From Holophagae bacterium (lineage in GTDB: Bacteria > Acidobacteriota > Holophagae > Acanthopleuribacterales > Acanthopleuribacteraceae): a stretch of DNA of 64,000 nucleotides. The stretch is taken from the NCBI GenBank assembly GCA_029263455.1, contig JAJCXM010000038.1, positions 248,001-312,000 on the forward strand, written 5' to 3'. Shown here piece after piece: positions 26,630-35,186 of the stretch. The notes beneath the pieces are model-generated. The model was not told where the DNA came from and did no database searches. It worked only from the letters and a program-made list of their open reading frames with translations. Position 1 is the stretch's first letter. Every line of letters starts with the position of its first letter. The position numbers were made by a program, and so were the translations under genes.

Positions 26630-27948
26630 GGATAGCCTATATCACTGCCGGTGCCGCCGGGATGTATTGCGGAAGTTGCATGAACGATAATGCACTTGCA
26701 GGCGAGTTGATGAAGTTAGGTCACGATGTGGTCTTGGTGCCCACCTATACGCCAACGCGAACGGACGGCATTAATCACAGCACCAAAAGGATCTTTTTTG
26801 GTGGCATTAACGTTTATCTTGATCAACGATATCGCTGGTTTCGTCGCGTCCCGAAATTTGTACGCTGGCTGCTAGATCGACCGATGCTTCTAAATGCTGT
26901 GTCCAGCATGAGTTCGGGCACTAAGGCCGAAGATTTGGGCGGCTTGACCGAATCGATGTTGCTAGGATCAAGTGGCCCTCACATGGAGCAACTCGACCAG
27001 CTTGCCAGCTGGTTGGAGGAGTCGTTCAAACCGGAAATTTTGCACATGACCAATTCGATGTTCTTGGGGATTGGCTCCTATCTGAAGGCGCGTTTAAAAT
27101 GTCCGGTGGTTTGTTCACTGCAAGGTGAAGATCTCTTTTTGGATGATTTGATACAGCCCTATCGCAGCAAGGTATTTGAGTTGTTGCGTAGCCAATCTAA
27201 GTCGATTGACCTACTTATAGCCACCTCCGAATATTATGCTAACTATATGGCTGAACACGTTGGTTTTGATCGAAACTCGATCGTGGTTGTTCCCCTTGGC
27301 ATTGAGACGGCCGGTTTGAAAAAATCCTCTGCTAACGCCCGCGAAAAAGTAGTGCTTGGCTTTTTTGCTCGCCAGAGCCCAGAAAAAGGGCTAGATCAAT
27401 TAATCGAGGCATTTATTGAAGCGCAGGATTCTCTTCCCCAAAAGCTCCATTTAAGAGTTGCAGGTTATGTTTCACCCAAGGACCAAAATTACCTTAACGA
27501 TGTAAAAAAGCGTATCTCTGATTGTGGACTAGAGAATGATGTCACCTTTCTCGGCGAGCTTGATCGCGCCGAAAAGATCCAGTTTCTGCAAGACCTTGAC
27601 CTTATTTCGGTGCCGACAAGATACGTTGAATCTAAGGGTTTGAGTATTCTTGAAGCGATGGCTGTCGGTGTGCCAGCCATTCAACCGGATCATGGTGTAT
27701 TCGGAGAAATGATTAGAGTCAGTGGCGGCGGTATTCTTGTAAAGCCGTTAGATCATAAAGACTTAGCGACGGCTATTGTTAGATTGGCTAAGGATCCGAA
27801 TGAAAGAAAACGTCTAGGCGAGCTTGGCCAACAAGGGGTCGAGACGCATTTCCATGTCACACAAATGGCGAAAAGTATGGTTGCGACGTACGAAACGGTT
27901 ATCCAAGGGGAAGGAATTAATGGAAATAACTATTCAAAACCTGTGTAA
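26626..27948 (+). CDS. Glycosyltransferase family 4
   Basis: A 440-aa GT-B glycosyltransferase. The N-terminus RIAYITAGAAGMYCGSCMNDNAL is the acceptor-side Rossmann start. The C-terminal half has FFARQSPEKGLDQLIEAF and the EX7E-type donor motif ESKGLSILEAMAVG, typical of GT4. It starts with TTG at 26626, sharing bases with the previous TGA. The sugar donor is likely a nucleotide sugar and the acceptor is unknown. Its place beside fatty-acid-reductase-like genes suggests a glycolipid product, which is inference. Confidence 0.87.
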   Translation: MRIAYITAGAAGMYCGSCMNDNALAGELMKLGHDVVLVPTYTPTRTDGINHSTKRIFFGGINVYLDQRYRWFRRVPKFVRWLLDRPMLLNAVSSMSSGTKAEDLGGLTESMLLGSSGPHMEQLDQLASWLEESFKPEILHMTNSMFLGIGSYLKARLKCPVVCSLQGEDLFLDDLIQPYRSKVFELLRSQSKSIDLLIATSEYYANYMAEHVGFDRNSIVVVPLGIETAGLKKSSANAREKVVLGFFARQSPEKGLDQLIEAFIEAQDSLPQKLHLRVAGYVSPKDQNYLNDVKKRISDCGLENDVTFLGELDRAEKIQFLQDLDLISVPTRYVESKGLSILEAMAVGVPAIQPDHGVFGEMIRVSGGGILVKPLDHKDLATAIVRLAKDPNERKRLGELGQQGVETHFHVTQMAKSMVATYETVIQGEGINGNNYSKPV

Positions 27949-28606
27949 GGACTATGAGGGCCCAAACGGTGCCATAAGAGTCCTTGATTCAATTAATTTA
28001 CAGGCAAGTGATGGCGACTCGATTGCGGTTATGGGTCCCTCAGGTAGCGGAAAAAGTACCCTTCTACATATTTTGGGTGTGCTTGATGCACCGACCTCCG
28101 GTGAAGTCCACTATGACGGGCAAAGTCCGTTTGCGCTTCGTGAACGTGAGCGTGCTTTGTTCAGAAATAAGCGCGTCGGTTTTGTTTTTCAGGACCATCA
28201 TTTATTACCTCAATTTTCGGTTTTAGAGAATACGGTGATCCCTGCGCTAGCCAATCGACGAATAAGTAAGTCCCTTCGCAACAGAGCAAACGAATTGCTA
28301 GAACAGGTGGGTTTAGCTCACCGGATAGACCATCGTCCCGGCGAATTGTCCGGTGGAGAACGACAACGTGTGGCCATTGCACGTGCCTTAATCAACTCAC
28401 CAGACGTACTGTTATGTGATGAACCCACAGGTAATCTGGATATGGAGACGGCAACCCAGGTCAGTGATGTCCTATTTGATTTGCATCGCAACGAACAAAC
28501 GATTTTAATGATGGTGACTCACAGTACGGAACTGGCTTCCAGATGTGCATCCCTGTATCAACTAAGAGTTGGAAAGCTGGATTTGGCTCGCGAAGCAACC
28601 GCATAG
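27920..28606 (+). CDS. ABC transporter ATP-binding protein, LolD/MacB type, without adjacent permease
   Basis: A 228-aa ABC ATPase with GPSGSGKST (Walker A), FQDHHLLPQFSVLENTVIPA (Q loop), LSGGERQRVAIARAL (signature) and CDEPTGNLD (Walker B). The DEPTGNLD form is typical of LolD, FtsE and MacB partners of FtsX-like permeases. No permease gene is adjacent. It is the last gene of the operon and the convergent prolyl oligopeptidase follows. The start is ATG 27920 after GGGGAAGGAAT, overlapping the glycosyltransferase by 29 nt. The permease is presumably encoded elsewhere. Confidence 0.88.
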   Translation: MEITIQNLCKDYEGPNGAIRVLDSINLQASDGDSIAVMGPSGSGKSTLLHILGVLDAPTSGEVHYDGQSPFALRERERALFRNKRVGFVFQDHHLLPQFSVLENTVIPALANRRISKSLRNRANELLEQVGLAHRIDHRPGELSGGERQRVAIARALINSPDVLLCDEPTGNLDMETATQVSDVLFDLHRNEQTILMMVTHSTELASRCASLYQLRVGKLDLAREATA

Positions 28607-28618
28607 CACCTCGACTGT

Positions 28619-28648
28619 CCGGCTTAAGAACTGAGTTAATTCTTCCGG
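28619..28648. terminator. Weak hairpin between convergent genes
   Basis: CCGG-(CTT bulge)-AAGAA pairs with TTCTT-CCGG across a 9-nt loop between the ABC ATPase and the convergent peptidase. It is placed where a bidirectional terminator is expected, but the stem is imperfect and lacks a T-run. Confidence 0.25.
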
Positions 28649-28694
28649 GGCAATGGCACAGATGCGATTGCTTCGCTGGTTCATCGTGTTTAGA

Positions 28695-30827
28695 TTAAGG
28701 TCTCGAGACCGATGCGAGTTCCGGTGGTGGCGTTAAATTCAAGGCCAAGCATAGGAATGCCAATTCATCGGCCCAGGTGTCTAGACTCGCCTCAGCTGTC
28801 ACACCATATTGATAATGACCACCACCCCAAATCGTGTGCAGGAGAATTGGGTTTGAACAGCCCTGCATCTCATTCATGCGAGCAATAAATTTGTAGCCAT
28901 GCATCGGAACCGTAGATTCGTCATTTTCGCCAATGACAATCATGGTGGGTGGATAACAGACGCCCTTCTTTAGGTTGTGATAAGGCGAAAATCGTTTTAG
29001 GTTTTCGAATTCCAACTCGTTTTCCGGCGACCCGTTGTTCCAGGTCCAATACTGTCCGCCTGTAAATCGGTCGAACCTCAGCATGTCCAATGCAGGCCAT
29101 TCAATTAGAGCTGCGCCAATAAGATCCGGTCTTTGGCAGAGCAGGGCGCCTGCTGTTGGTCCACTAGCGCTGCCACCGTTGATAGCAAGCATGGACTTTT
29201 GGGTGATCTTCTGTTCGATCAAGAATTCGGCTGCCGCAATGAAATCGTCAATGCCATTTTGCTTGTTTAGTTTAATGCCAGCATCGTTCCAGTCCTTCCC
29301 GTATTCGCCGCCGCCGCGTAATCCTGGCATGGCATAGATGCCGCCCATTTCCATCCAAACTACCATGTGCGGTTGGAACCAAGGGTAGGCGGACCAATTT
29401 CCGGCACCGTAACCGTACATGAAGACGGGACTAGGTTGATCTATGTTCAGTCCCTTTTTGTGCACCAAGAACATGGGAATAGCTGTGCCGTCTTTGGTTC
29501 GGTAAAAAACTTGGCGCATTTTGAAATCAGATGGCTCATAGGCAAGTTTGGGAGCACGAAAAGCGACACTTTTACCTGTTTTAGGGTCTAATTTGTAAAT
29601 AGTTCCCGGGTTAGCCAGGTTGCTAACGTTATAGAAAGCGAACTGTGTGTCACGATCACCAGGTGCAATCCAGATACTGCCACTTCTAGGGGGCTCAAGT
29701 TGATAACTATGATCACCATTTTCGTCATAAACATCGACGAATGGTACAGCGTCTTTACTGCGTGATACAAAAAAATGGTGGGCCGCGTAAGTCACGCCAG
29801 CTATGGGTCGATTGGACTCGTCAATCAACGGTTTGATGACCTGGGGCGTGGCGATATCAAAAGCGACCACGCGGCCGTTGGCAGCCTCGTGGGTCGTATG
29901 CGCGTAGATGGTGTTTTTGTTGGATCCGACTACGTTTAAGTTGGCAACAACGTCAGCGATGAGTATCGGGTGTTTGCTTGATTGTTCTAAATCGACAACT
30001 TGAATCGTGCGCCGATCCTTATAAGACCCGTTGACGATGAGCTTTTTTTGCGTGTCCAAGAGTTGATGGCTAAAGTACCAAAGGTCGTGCTGTGGGTGAC
30101 GATAAATCAATTCATCGTTCGATTGATCATCGCCCAATCTATGGCGATAGATGCCGAGCGGTTCAAGTTGCTCTTCCAATTGTCCGCCTTCTTGCGGCAA
30201 GCGAAGTTTGTCGTAATAGAAGCACTTCTCATCTTGTGACCAAGTGATAGCTGAGAAGGATGTTTGATAGCCAACGAGGACGTCATCCAGGTCCTTGCCG
30301 GTCTTAACGTTGCGGATTCTAACGGTCGCCCACCTGGAACCTTGTTGCGAAACGGCGTATGCCAATAGATGGCCTTTGGTGCTCGGACTAACCTGTCTGA
30401 TTTCGTGATCTTTAGGCAATTCTTTCTGATCGACTAGGGTCGTGGCTTTACCGTCCAGGCCTTTTTGTACAAGAATTTTTGATGTGGCGACACCAGGTAG
30501 CCGTTGCGAATAGAATAGGTTGCTTCTTTTTTGAATTGCCGCCCCGAATGCATGGAATTCAGATACTTTTTTGAGTCTGTACCTGAGTTTTGCTCGGTTA
30601 TTGGCTGACATCACCATTTGACGAGCGTGACGATCTTGGGCTTTGACCCATTCCTTCACTTCAGGGTCCTGCATGGCTTCCAACCATCGATAAGGGTCGA
30701 TCACCTCTTGGCCATGGTAGGTATCCATTTGTACCTGCTGTCGGGTTGGCGGTGCTTTTGTAAAATCATTAAAGTCGGTTTCTGGGCCTGAAATAGGAAT
30801 TAGAATAAAGAAAAACCAGTTTAACAA
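28695..30827 (-). CDS. Prolyl oligopeptidase family serine peptidase (S9A)
   Basis: A 710-aa S9A peptidase. An N-terminal hydrophobic stretch (LNWFFFILIPISG) is a likely signal or anchor. DTYHGQEVIDPYRWLE is the usual family start, followed by a seven-bladed propeller and the alpha/beta hydrolase domain. The nucleophile motif reads NGGSASGPTAG with Ser553, where most members have GGSNGG. The acid is in IGENDESTVP and the histidine in GGGHYQYG. It cleaves short proline-containing peptides, probably in the periplasm. It is divergent from the CadC-like regulator. Confidence 0.92.
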   Translation of the reverse strand: MLNWFFFILIPISGPETDFNDFTKAPPTRQQVQMDTYHGQEVIDPYRWLEAMQDPEVKEWVKAQDRHARQMVMSANNRAKLRYRLKKVSEFHAFGAAIQKRSNLFYSQRLPGVATSKILVQKGLDGKATTLVDQKELPKDHEIRQVSPSTKGHLLAYAVSQQGSRWATVRIRNVKTGKDLDDVLVGYQTSFSAITWSQDEKCFYYDKLRLPQEGGQLEEQLEPLGIYRHRLGDDQSNDELIYRHPQHDLWYFSHQLLDTQKKLIVNGSYKDRRTIQVVDLEQSSKHPILIADVVANLNVVGSNKNTIYAHTTHEAANGRVVAFDIATPQVIKPLIDESNRPIAGVTYAAHHFFVSRSKDAVPFVDVYDENGDHSYQLEPPRSGSIWIAPGDRDTQFAFYNVSNLANPGTIYKLDPKTGKSVAFRAPKLAYEPSDFKMRQVFYRTKDGTAIPMFLVHKKGLNIDQPSPVFMYGYGAGNWSAYPWFQPHMVVWMEMGGIYAMPGLRGGGEYGKDWNDAGIKLNKQNGIDDFIAAAEFLIEQKITQKSMLAINGGSASGPTAGALLCQRPDLIGAALIEWPALDMLRFDRFTGGQYWTWNNGSPENELEFENLKRFSPYHNLKKGVCYPPTMIVIGENDESTVPMHGYKFIARMNEMQGCSNPILLHTIWGGGHYQYGVTAEASLDTWADELAFLCLALNLTPPPELASVSRP

Positions 30828-30987
30828 AATGAGACTCCTTCATAGGATTTCGGTTCCGTTCAAATATGGCAGCTCGCTGACTGACAGTTATGGATCGCGC
30901 CTTAAATGTGGCTTAATTGGTCATGAATAGGTCGCAATGCCGATGTTTTTGGTCGTAGAGTAGTTCCTATATTGATGAGGTGGACAG

Positions 30988-32859
30988 GTGGATTGCGAAG
31001 GATTTGAGTTTGGCCCTTTTGACGTAAATTTTCGATCTGGAGAATTGCGTTGTGGAGATCAAGTTTCACAACTCCATGAGAAGCCTATGCGGCTCCTACG
31101 GGTCCTTCTTTTGAACGCTGGCCGCGTTGTCCTGCGGGAAGAGCTTCATGAGGAACTCTGGCCCGATGATCTGCATGTTGATTTTGATAACAACCTCAAT
31201 GCCGCTGTTCGTAAACTGCGAGATATTTTGGGTGACTCAGTGAAGTCACCGACTTACATTGAAACGATTCCCCGAAAGGGCTACCGCTTTATTGGCAAAG
31301 TAAGCCCGATGTCCAATCTGTCCCGGGTATCAATGCCCACATCTTCGTCAGTGATGAGAAAAGAGCGTAAGTCGCTTGGACTAGCACTGGTATTGGGTAT
31401 TTTGGCTCTGATATGGATGGCGAGGTCTGTTCGCAAACCACAAAAGGCCACATTACCTAGCAGCGGCACGGTCATGTTGGCTGTGCTGCCTTTCGAGAAC
31501 GCGACAGGAGATCCATCCAATTTGTTCTTGAGTGATGGTTTGTGCGAAGCGCTCATCTTCCATCTAGGACGAATCAGTCCAGACCGGCTTCGCGTCATTG
31601 CGCGCATTTCAGCCATGAACTATAGGGAAACCAATTTGAGTTTGAGCGAGGTTGCTGCTGATCTGAAAGCTGACTTTTTACTTGGTGGAAAATTGATCGC
31701 CGGCAAGGATTCACTGCGCCTATCGCTCGACTTGGTTCAAGTTAAGGATCAGAGCCAACTTTGGTCCGAAACCTTCAATTTCACTTATCAGGAACTAATG
31801 GATCTACAAGACCGAATATCTACTCAGGTTGCCAACACCATGGCCATTGAACTCCTGGATGGGGATCCATCTGCGAGGGCACGTGCTGGGACAATAAGTT
31901 CCGACGCATACCTGCATTACATTCGCGGCCGTTTTTCGTGGAACCAGTTCAATCAGGCTGGCTATCGTGATGCCATAGATCATTTTCAATCGGCACTCAT
32001 TAATGACCCGGAATACGCGCTAGCCTATGCAGGCTTAGCAGACGCATACAATCTTCTCGCATTTACGGACCGAAGCATTCAGCGTCATTCGTTTGAACAG
32101 GCAAAATCCAATGCGCGCCAGGCTCTATTGTTAGATCATGAATGTGCTGAGGCCCATAACAGCTTGGCTTTTGCGCTTCTTTACCAAGACCGCAATTTTG
32201 TGGAGGCCGAGCGCCACTTTCTTAGAGCGATCCATCTAAGTCCCGGATATGCCATGTCTTATCACTGGTTTGCTGGCCTATTGTCGGTGACACAACGTCA
32301 CCAAGAAGCGATAGATGCGTTGGATAAAGCGTTGGAGCTCGACCCAGTTTCCTTGTCTGTACGATCGGATCTGGGTTGGTATTACTTGTTTGCCGATCAA
32401 GATCAACAAGCTGAACACGCTTTTCGGCAAACATTAGAGCAGGAGCCCAACTATGGTTGGGCCAAGTTGGGTCTGTCACAGTCGCTCTTAAACATGAAAC
32501 GCTATGGCGAATTACGTGACTTCATTCTCGACGGATTGCCTGCTGACGTTACCGAAACATATCCATTCCTAATGGACGATCCACAACCGGCGATTTCAAA
32601 ATGGTTTGAGCAAGGCATGAAACAACTAGTCAATGAGGAAACACCGCAAGCTCTGGACTGTGCAATCGCTTGTGCTCAGGCAGGGGAACTGGATGAAGCG
32701 ATGGCATGGCTGGAAATAGCGAATTCTGCCGATGATACCTGGCTTGTCTTTTTGAGGGTCGATCCACGATTTGACGTACTGCATGGTCTCAACCGCTTCG
32801 AACAATTAGCCGATATTCTTGGCTTGCCACATGCCTCAGAAGATAGAAAAAGGATGTAG
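30988..32859 (+). CDS. CadC-like transmembrane regulator: wHTH, TolB/FlgO-like domain and TPRs
   Basis: A 623-aa protein starting at GTG 30988 after GAGGTGGACAG. Residues 1-100 are an OmpR-type winged helix (FGPFDVNFRSGELR, then IETIPRKGYRFIG). A TM helix lies near 130-147 (LALVLGILALIWMA), then a TolB/FlgO-like domain (VMLAVLPFENATGDPSNLFLSDG) at about 160-300 and several TPRs from about 310. This is a one-component membrane-bound transcription regulator type common in Acidobacteriota: the outer part senses and the wHTH binds DNA. Its targets could include the divergent peptidase gene or itself. Confidence 0.9.
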   Translation: MDCEGFEFGPFDVNFRSGELRCGDQVSQLHEKPMRLLRVLLLNAGRVVLREELHEELWPDDLHVDFDNNLNAAVRKLRDILGDSVKSPTYIETIPRKGYRFIGKVSPMSNLSRVSMPTSSSVMRKERKSLGLALVLGILALIWMARSVRKPQKATLPSSGTVMLAVLPFENATGDPSNLFLSDGLCEALIFHLGRISPDRLRVIARISAMNYRETNLSLSEVAADLKADFLLGGKLIAGKDSLRLSLDLVQVKDQSQLWSETFNFTYQELMDLQDRISTQVANTMAIELLDGDPSARARAGTISSDAYLHYIRGRFSWNQFNQAGYRDAIDHFQSALINDPEYALAYAGLADAYNLLAFTDRSIQRHSFEQAKSNARQALLLDHECAEAHNSLAFALLYQDRNFVEAERHFLRAIHLSPGYAMSYHWFAGLLSVTQRHQEAIDALDKALELDPVSLSVRSDLGWYYLFADQDQQAEHAFRQTLEQEPNYGWAKLGLSQSLLNMKRYGELRDFILDGLPADVTETYPFLMDDPQPAISKWFEQGMKQLVNEETPQALDCAIACAQAGELDEAMAWLEIANSADDTWLVFLRVDPRFDVLHGLNRFEQLADILGLPHASEDRKRM

Positions 32860-32922
32860 ACAACATCGCTTCGTGTCGCCGTAGGGCAATTCATTTAAGA
32901 CGTCTGACTGGCGCCTAGCTAT

Positions 32923-34434
32923 CTAGATCTGAGTTGCAATGCACGTGATAATTAGTGTGAGCTCAGTCATATCCAATATGCCGTTGCTATTGCTGTCCGG
33001 AATCAAAGTAGGGGCCAGCGTCCAATTAGGAAGTACCATGTTCAGGTCGTTCAGATCTACACCATTACCCATGCCAGCGATATCGTAAATCGTTTCGCAG
33101 CCACAGGAAGGTGGAGGATTGGGTTCACAATGGCGAATGGGATTTGGTGAATCGATATAGATATTTTTTCCAAGATTTAGCATCGCACCGTTAAAACAAA
33201 TGACTGAACTCATATCGCGAATATTAATAAACGTATTGGCGTCACTACATTCCTGATTACCTAATGTAGCGCTTATCCCACCTCCGTTGAGACGAATGCC
33301 CGTAGGCATATCCAGATGACCCGATTCCATTTGCATGATATTGCGGTGGATTTGGGAGAGGATAGTTGATGTGGAAATGGTTGAATTGTAGGACAACGCA
33401 GTATGGTTATCATCGAAGGTGGAATCATACACATCGACTGAACCAGACCCTATGAATATTCCGTTGGTTGTATTTGATACAAAGACACAGTTGGCAACCA
33501 ATCCATCGCCGACAAAATTGATAAAGAACTCGATTCCATTGCGACCTGTCACAGGCGGGTCTCGAGGAACCGGTCCATTTCTGGAAAATTCGCTATTTGA
33601 AATCAGAGTCGTCACATCTCCCTCAATTCCAAGTCCGTTCGAGAGATTATCGGAGGCCGAGCTTCCGGACATATTGAAAATAATGGGACTGGAAGCCGCT
33701 ATCTTCATACCAGTATCCAGGTTGTTGTCGAATTCACAATCCGTAATGTCGAGCATATTCGCTGTGAAGATAACCATCCCACGTCCATACTGGGCGTTGC
33801 ACGGACCGCAAGCACCAGTCCCGTTGCCATTGAATGTAGTTTGATTTGCCGTTACTGACGCCACCCCCGTTTGAGCAACGAATCCGGCACTAAATTGAGA
33901 CGCGTCAATCTGACATTCGTTTAGGCTGATATTGGCAAAAGCTCCCATGAATTCGACGACTAGAATACCTTCGTGTGAGGTATTAAAAGTGGAAATCCGA
34001 GTCAATGTTAAATCCGCACCTTTGACAACAACACCGCGTCCAGATGCTGTCAGGTTTTCAACCGCTAAGTCAGTAATGACGATGGCTGTACTTAGTTGAA
34101 CCAACACCCCATTGGTGCTTACCGGGCGAATCAATGTATTGGCGATTCCTGCACCGATGATTGTAAGATCCGCTTTCTGATGAATGGTGACAGTTTGGTT
34201 GTAGGTTCCGGGTCCAATAAGAATGTTGTCAAATGGTTGAGCTACATCTACTGCCATTTGGATGGATCCAAATGGGTCGATTTGAGTGCCAGTGCCCGTG
34301 CCGCCAACAACCACATAAATATCGGCACTCAGAGCAGGAATCGAGATCAGCATGACTAACGTGATTAGCTGGTTAATCTTGAGCAGATCGCGCCTTACTC
34401 TTGTTTGAATCGGTACCGCGCTATTGGATAGCAT
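32923..34434 (-). CDS. Secreted right-handed beta-helix protein with C-terminal dockerin-like repeats
   Basis: A 503-aa exported protein. The ATG at 34434 follows GAAGGACC and a signal region is present (INQLITLVMLISIPALSA). YVVVGGTGTGTQIDPFGSIQ and ILIGPGTYNQTVTI are the DUF1565/pectate-lyase-like entry to a beta-helix. Repeated short parallel-helix coils follow. The C-terminus has two EF-hand-like segments, GNGVDLNDLNMVL and DSNSNGILDMTELTL, like dockerin type I calcium repeats. It may bind or cleave polysaccharide, but no catalytic set is clear. It lies 179 nt downstream of the operon ending at 34614 and may be separately transcribed. Confidence 0.8.
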   Translation of the reverse strand: MLSNSAVPIQTRVRRDLLKINQLITLVMLISIPALSADIYVVVGGTGTGTQIDPFGSIQMAVDVAQPFDNILIGPGTYNQTVTIHQKADLTIIGAGIANTLIRPVSTNGVLVQLSTAIVITDLAVENLTASGRGVVVKGADLTLTRISTFNTSHEGILVVEFMGAFANISLNECQIDASQFSAGFVAQTGVASVTANQTTFNGNGTGACGPCNAQYGRGMVIFTANMLDITDCEFDNNLDTGMKIAASSPIIFNMSGSSASDNLSNGLGIEGDVTTLISNSEFSRNGPVPRDPPVTGRNGIEFFINFVGDGLVANCVFVSNTTNGIFIGSGSVDVYDSTFDDNHTALSYNSTISTSTILSQIHRNIMQMESGHLDMPTGIRLNGGGISATLGNQECSDANTFINIRDMSSVICFNGAMLNLGKNIYIDSPNPIRHCEPNPPPSCGCETIYDIAGMGNGVDLNDLNMVLPNWTLAPTLIPDSNSNGILDMTELTLIITCIATQI

Positions 34435-34613
34435 AGTGGTCCTTCTATTTGAGACGTAGTCGCGAACCTCTGTATTCGGATGATAAAGCGATGATATTGC
34501 TCAAGAGAAATTCGTCTACTCTCCACTTTAGATGAGTGCGGGTGTGCACACAAGCCATCGCCAGCGTGATCTACATTACCAAGACAACTATTTCCAAGCA
34601 TCGACATGGATCG

Positions 34614-35174
34614 TCAGCCTAGATTTTCGTGCTCGTTAAGTCGTTGATAGGCTTCATCGGCAATGGCGTTGAATCTACGTTTGAGCCTTGCATCTGCGTG
34701 AGCGCAATTGGCAACCACCTTCGCAGCCCAATCAATATATTTTCGACGCCGATCGGTACTCCAGTTTGAAGGAGGTGAATGGGTTACGTCTTCGACGTTC
34801 GATATTTTGTCGGCCAGCTTCACAAACGCGGCACCCTTTGTCAGGTGAGCGGCATGTTCGATCTGCAATTGTTTACGGTCGTGTTTAGGCAGCTGCTTAT
34901 CGTCGGTGACTTCCTGAACCATCTTACATACACGTTCACCGAACAATCGGACCAGTTCCTCAACCGATGTATCCGTGTCTTCAAGCGTGTCGTGAAGGAT
35001 GGCTGCGGCCAGGATCTCAGCGTCCTTGACGTTAGCGATGTCGGCGATGAGTCGAGCGACGTAAACAGGATGATTGATGTAAGGGGACGCACCAACGTCT
35101 TTACGGCGTTGATCCTTGTGTTTTCGCGCTGCAAAGTCGATTGCCGTTAGCAGCAACGCATAATCGTTCAACAT
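34614..35174 (-). CDS. HD-domain (p)ppGpp hydrolase, MESH1/SpoT-hydrolase-like
   Basis: A 186-aa single-domain HD protein. It has ARKHKDQRRKD, PYINHPVYVARL (His35), AAAILHDTLEDTD (His61-Asp62, Glu65-Asp66), FGERVCKMVQEVTDDK, then VKLADKISNV. This is the Mn-dependent ppGpp 3'-pyrophosphohydrolase layout of SpoT and MESH1, without synthetase, TGS or ACT domains. It degrades alarmones or related nucleotides such as NADPH in MESH1. It is the last gene of the long minus-strand operon, 12 nt after PPK2, with a GAGAGG ribosome site. Linking it with PPK2 suggests control of nucleotide alarmones. Confidence 0.86.
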   Translation of the reverse strand: MLNDYALLLTAIDFAARKHKDQRRKDVGASPYINHPVYVARLIADIANVKDAEILAAAILHDTLEDTDTSVEELVRLFGERVCKMVQEVTDDKQLPKHDRKQLQIEHAAHLTKGAAFVKLADKISNVEDVTHSPPSNWSTDRRRKYIDWAAKVVANCAHADARLKRRFNAIADEAYQRLNEHENLG

Positions 35175-35186
35175 GACCTCTCACAA

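Noticed and set aside
29163-29177. Prolyl oligopeptidase nucleophile motif GGSASG unlike GGSNGG, suggesting inactivity
   Set aside because: The Ser, Asp and His of the triad are all present; the change affects only neighbouring residues.
33419-33844. 141-aa plus-strand reading frame inside the beta-helix gene
   Set aside because: It overlaps a well-supported minus-strand gene, has no ribosome site and shows no family features.
34779-35150. Plus-strand frame of 123 aa opposite the HD hydrolase
   Set aside because: It is an antisense shadow of the SpoT-like gene, whose HD motifs are clear.
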